From positions 74,766 through 97,804 of the forward strand of contig WELB01000337.1 in assembly GCA_009602725.1 (NCBI GenBank): 23,039 nucleotides of DNA, in the 5' to 3' direction. Under the pieces are notes generated by a model, which saw only the letters and a program-made list of their open reading frames with translations, was not told the origin of the DNA and did not search any database. This DNA comes from Spirogloea muscicola. Its lineage: Eukaryota > Streptophyta > Zygnematophyceae > Spirogloeales > Spirogloeaceae. Positions 21,066-23,039 of the stretch are shown here, piece by piece (positions within the stretch are counted from its first letter, which is position 1; every line of letters begins with the position of its first letter). The translations under genes and the position numbers were made by a program.

Positions 21066-21429
21066 CTTCATCGAAGAATCAACAAGACCACTTCCTGATT
21101 TTGGCAGGAGAATGGGGCCGCCTGCTTAATAAAGCAAGCAGCTTGGTGCCTCAGGACTGCGAGTTGAGCAACTAATAGAGCCTGGCATATTCATAGGCTT
21201 GCCCGGCACCTCGCTGACTGGCCATGCATGGAGATAGCGCCAGTGTCAATTGTGGCGCACTACAGCCGCCTTGCGAGCCGGACTTTGAGTCACGTGTGGC
21301 CAGGGCCTGGTGCTCAGTGGCAAGAGTGCCAAGAAAGTATACAAGAGGTAAAATACTAAGTAGCCTACACATACACACAGGACTTCTATGCGCTGCACCT
21401 CTTTCAATGCCACCCCATGGCCCGTGGCT
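21066..21429. other. Interval between ORC5 and SDF2, ORC5 5' end expected here
   Basis: Should contain the ORC5 promoter, start codon and Walker A exon as well as the SDF2 3' UTR. On the minus strand I find only weak candidates: a Ser-Gly-rich stretch PKSGSGLVDSS around 21105-21070 that lacks the P-loop lysine, and a frame with RGAGQAYEYA around 21213-21182. Neither has a GK(S/T). I call no gene in it. Confidence 0.5.
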
Positions 21430-22825
21430 TCAGGACGTCACGCTCGTTGGCCGTCTGCGAGCTGGGAAGAATACTCCCTCTGCAGTCATCCACAAGTTGT
21501 CTGCTTTCTTGACCTGCAAACCGCAGACCTGAACATGCAAGCGCAGCCGCAGCGTCGATAAATAAGAGCCTGAGTTTTGAGCAGAAGTTACTGAGAGAAG
21601 AATTGCTAGACGCAATCCAAGGTTTGCTGGAGCATCCCTTGGACTCCACAAGCTGGAGATCTTTACCTCCTGCTGGCCTGCAATGGGCCGCCCGTACTTC
21701 TTGTCGTGGCTGTGAAGATAAGCCATGGTGTCAACGTGCATGAAGCGCACCTTCTGCCCTCTCTCCCACAACTTCGCTTTGTCCTGTGTCTCAACTCTGC
21801 CCAGGACAAAGACTGCAACACATTAGCAAGACTCCATTTGTGCAAATTTCTGGGCAGATGTGTCCTGCACTCTAGCATGAATAGCTCATTGTATCCCCTC
21901 TGTCTCAACTCTGGTATGTCAACAATCTCTCTGAAAATGTGCAATCTCAGCATCCAAAGCTGAGGTGCTTCTCTTGCAAGCCCATACTGTCAACTTACTT
22001 CCAATGGTCCCCAGTGTCACTTTGGCCGTCACTCCCATAGCCACTCACCTGCACAATCACAGGCGGCAAGCAGGCGGAAATGCCACTGTGGCCTGAGGTG
22101 GGGGCAGATGGCATTCTGGAGAGCCCACGGGCATCGAGTCAACCGCCGAGTTATCACGGAGCAGCCAACCACGTACCTCGAAGTTATGCGTGAGCGGCGA
22201 AGCATGCAGGTGGCTGTGGAGCCACTTGCGTGTGGCAACATGCTGCAGGCGGATGGTGGCTCCGTTCTCCACCACATCGCCCTGCCTGCACTCCTCGTCG
22301 CCGTTCACACATCTCACCGCCTGCGCCGTCAACATAACGCCTGCGTTGAGCATCTGAGCGCCGAGGCAGAAGCGTAGAGGCTGGGGCAGGACAGCGTGCT
22401 CTTCCCGCGCAGAGCGAGGCAACTCGAACCAGCATGGGACAATGAATGGCGGCCATTCACACTGCGAGCTACGTCAGTTGTGGGCTTTCATAGTAGTGTT
22501 CGGGCGCAGTGCATACCCAGTAGCTGTTGGAGTCGTCGCCGCTGGGGAAGCCGGTGACCGATTGCTGGCCGCTGCCGGAGCCGTAGGCCACCTCGTGAGA
22601 GTGCAGCCGGAAGCCCGTCTTGTCGTGCTGCAGCTTCAGGACGCTCCCCACCGTCACCTGCGGCCGCCGTCGGGGGAGGCGAGAGGGGCCTGAGGCCACC
22701 GAAGCTGGCCGCCATGAATGGGGCAACGTAGACGAGCGCCGAGGTGCCGCTGCCCCCGCAATGGGCCAGCGGGACGGGGCCTACCTCCTCCCCCCCATGC
22801 AGATCCGCGCCGCTGCCGTGGTCAT

Positions 22826-22863
<38 letters not shown>

Positions 22864-22937
22864 GATCGGGGACCGAGAAGCGCGGCGCAGAGGGCGCAGG
22901 CCAGGGCCAGCCGCTGCAGGCTCGCGCCGCGCCCCAT
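21430..22937 (-). CDS. SDF2: SDF2-like MIR-domain protein of the secretory pathway
   Basis: Six exons on the minus strand: 22937-22785, 22657-22517, 22320-22177, 22048-21999, 21796-21667 and 21528-21430. Phases agree and the sum is 238 codons plus stop; family members are about 210-220, the excess being an N-terminal low-complexity stretch. Start is ATG at 22937. A signal peptide is visible (basic start, then LALACALCAALL, then an Ala run), followed by seven Asp residues. Three MIR motifs follow: VTVGSVLKLQHDKTGFRLHS with YGSGSGQQSVTG and DDSNSYW; GATIRLQHVATRKWLHSH; and GQKVRFMHVDTMAYLHSH with YGRPIAGQQEV. The C-terminus is KKADNLWMTAEGVFFP. No HDEL-type retention signal is present. Known relatives act in the ER with chaperones in folding and quality control of secreted proteins; in this alga the partner is inferred. 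It lies upstream of ORC5 on the same strand. Confidence 0.94.
22826..22864. repeat. Adjoining (TCG)n and (GGC)n runs coding Asp7 and poly-Ala in SDF2
   Basis: On the + strand six to seven TCG/GTC units are followed directly by GGC units. On the coding strand they give the Ala run at the end of the signal peptide and then the Asp run. Both are codon-level trinucleotide repeats, likely to vary in length between strains. Confidence 0.85.
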
Positions 22938-23039
22938 CTCGGCCCGCCCCCTGCGCGTGCGCCGAACTTGCCGGCTAAGAACTGGGATGAGTGGAGCCGA
23001 GGCACTCGAGGCTGGCCGAGCCGATCGCAGAGACGTCTG
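22938..23039. promoter_or_regulatory. Presumed SDF2 promoter / 5' UTR
   Basis: GC-rich sequence upstream of the SDF2 start codon to the right edge. No TATA box or other clear motif is seen; the call rests on position only. Confidence 0.35.

Noticed and set aside
21172-21378. Minus-strand frame with RGAGQAYEYARLY as a possible ORC5 P-loop exon
   Set aside because: No Lys-Ser/Thr after the glycines, and no splice phase connects it to the next ORC5 exon.

Overview
The window is nuclear DNA of an intron-rich eukaryote, most likely a green alga. I infer a trebouxiophyte-like chlorophyte, because plant-type proteins (a PTB3-type RNA-binding protein, a TBL-type PC-esterase) are cut by many short GT-AG introns in GC-rich sequence. 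No gene is readable as one open frame. I assembled each one by joining frames that match a known family and requiring donor and acceptor phases to agree.

Layout. (1) 1-2762, + strand: a TBL/PC-esterase gene, truncated by the left edge. (2) 2763-3550: a spacer holding a possible decayed reverse-transcriptase fragment. (3) 7760-3551, - strand: a plant-type polypyrimidine-tract-binding protein, 13 exons, convergent with the TBL gene. (4) 7761-11141: no gene. About 1.8 kb of it (8.25-10.0 kb) is a degenerate hairpin-repeat cluster in two orientations. (5) 12322-11142, - strand: an ataxin-3 (Josephin deubiquitinase) gene ending in a ubiquitin-interacting motif. (6) 12323-12975: a GC-rich divergent promoter region with a CGG run and a telo-box-like motif. 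(7) 12976-18051, + strand: a complete 19-exon SAMHD1-like dNTP triphosphohydrolase model (617 codons plus stop). (8) 21065-18287, - strand: ORC5, origin recognition complex subunit 5, tail-to-tail with SAMHD1. (9) 22937-21430, - strand: a complete SDF2-like MIR-domain protein with a signal peptide.

The genes are housekeeping genes of different pathways: wall or glycan acetylation, RNA processing, ubiquitin editing, dNTP control, replication licensing and ER folding. I see no operon-like logic. PTB3, ATXN3 and ORC5 each lack a recognisable N-terminus (first RRM strand, catalytic-Cys exon and Walker A exon respectively), and each has a single ambiguous base in or beside its GC-rich 5' part. An assembly or sequencing problem is the simplest explanation.

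The most unusual material is the 8.25-10.0 kb repeat cluster, the 15-nt and 16-nt micro-exons in SAMHD1, and the palindrome-rich last intron of ORC5. I found no CRISPR array, tRNA, rRNA or recognisable defence or biosynthetic system.
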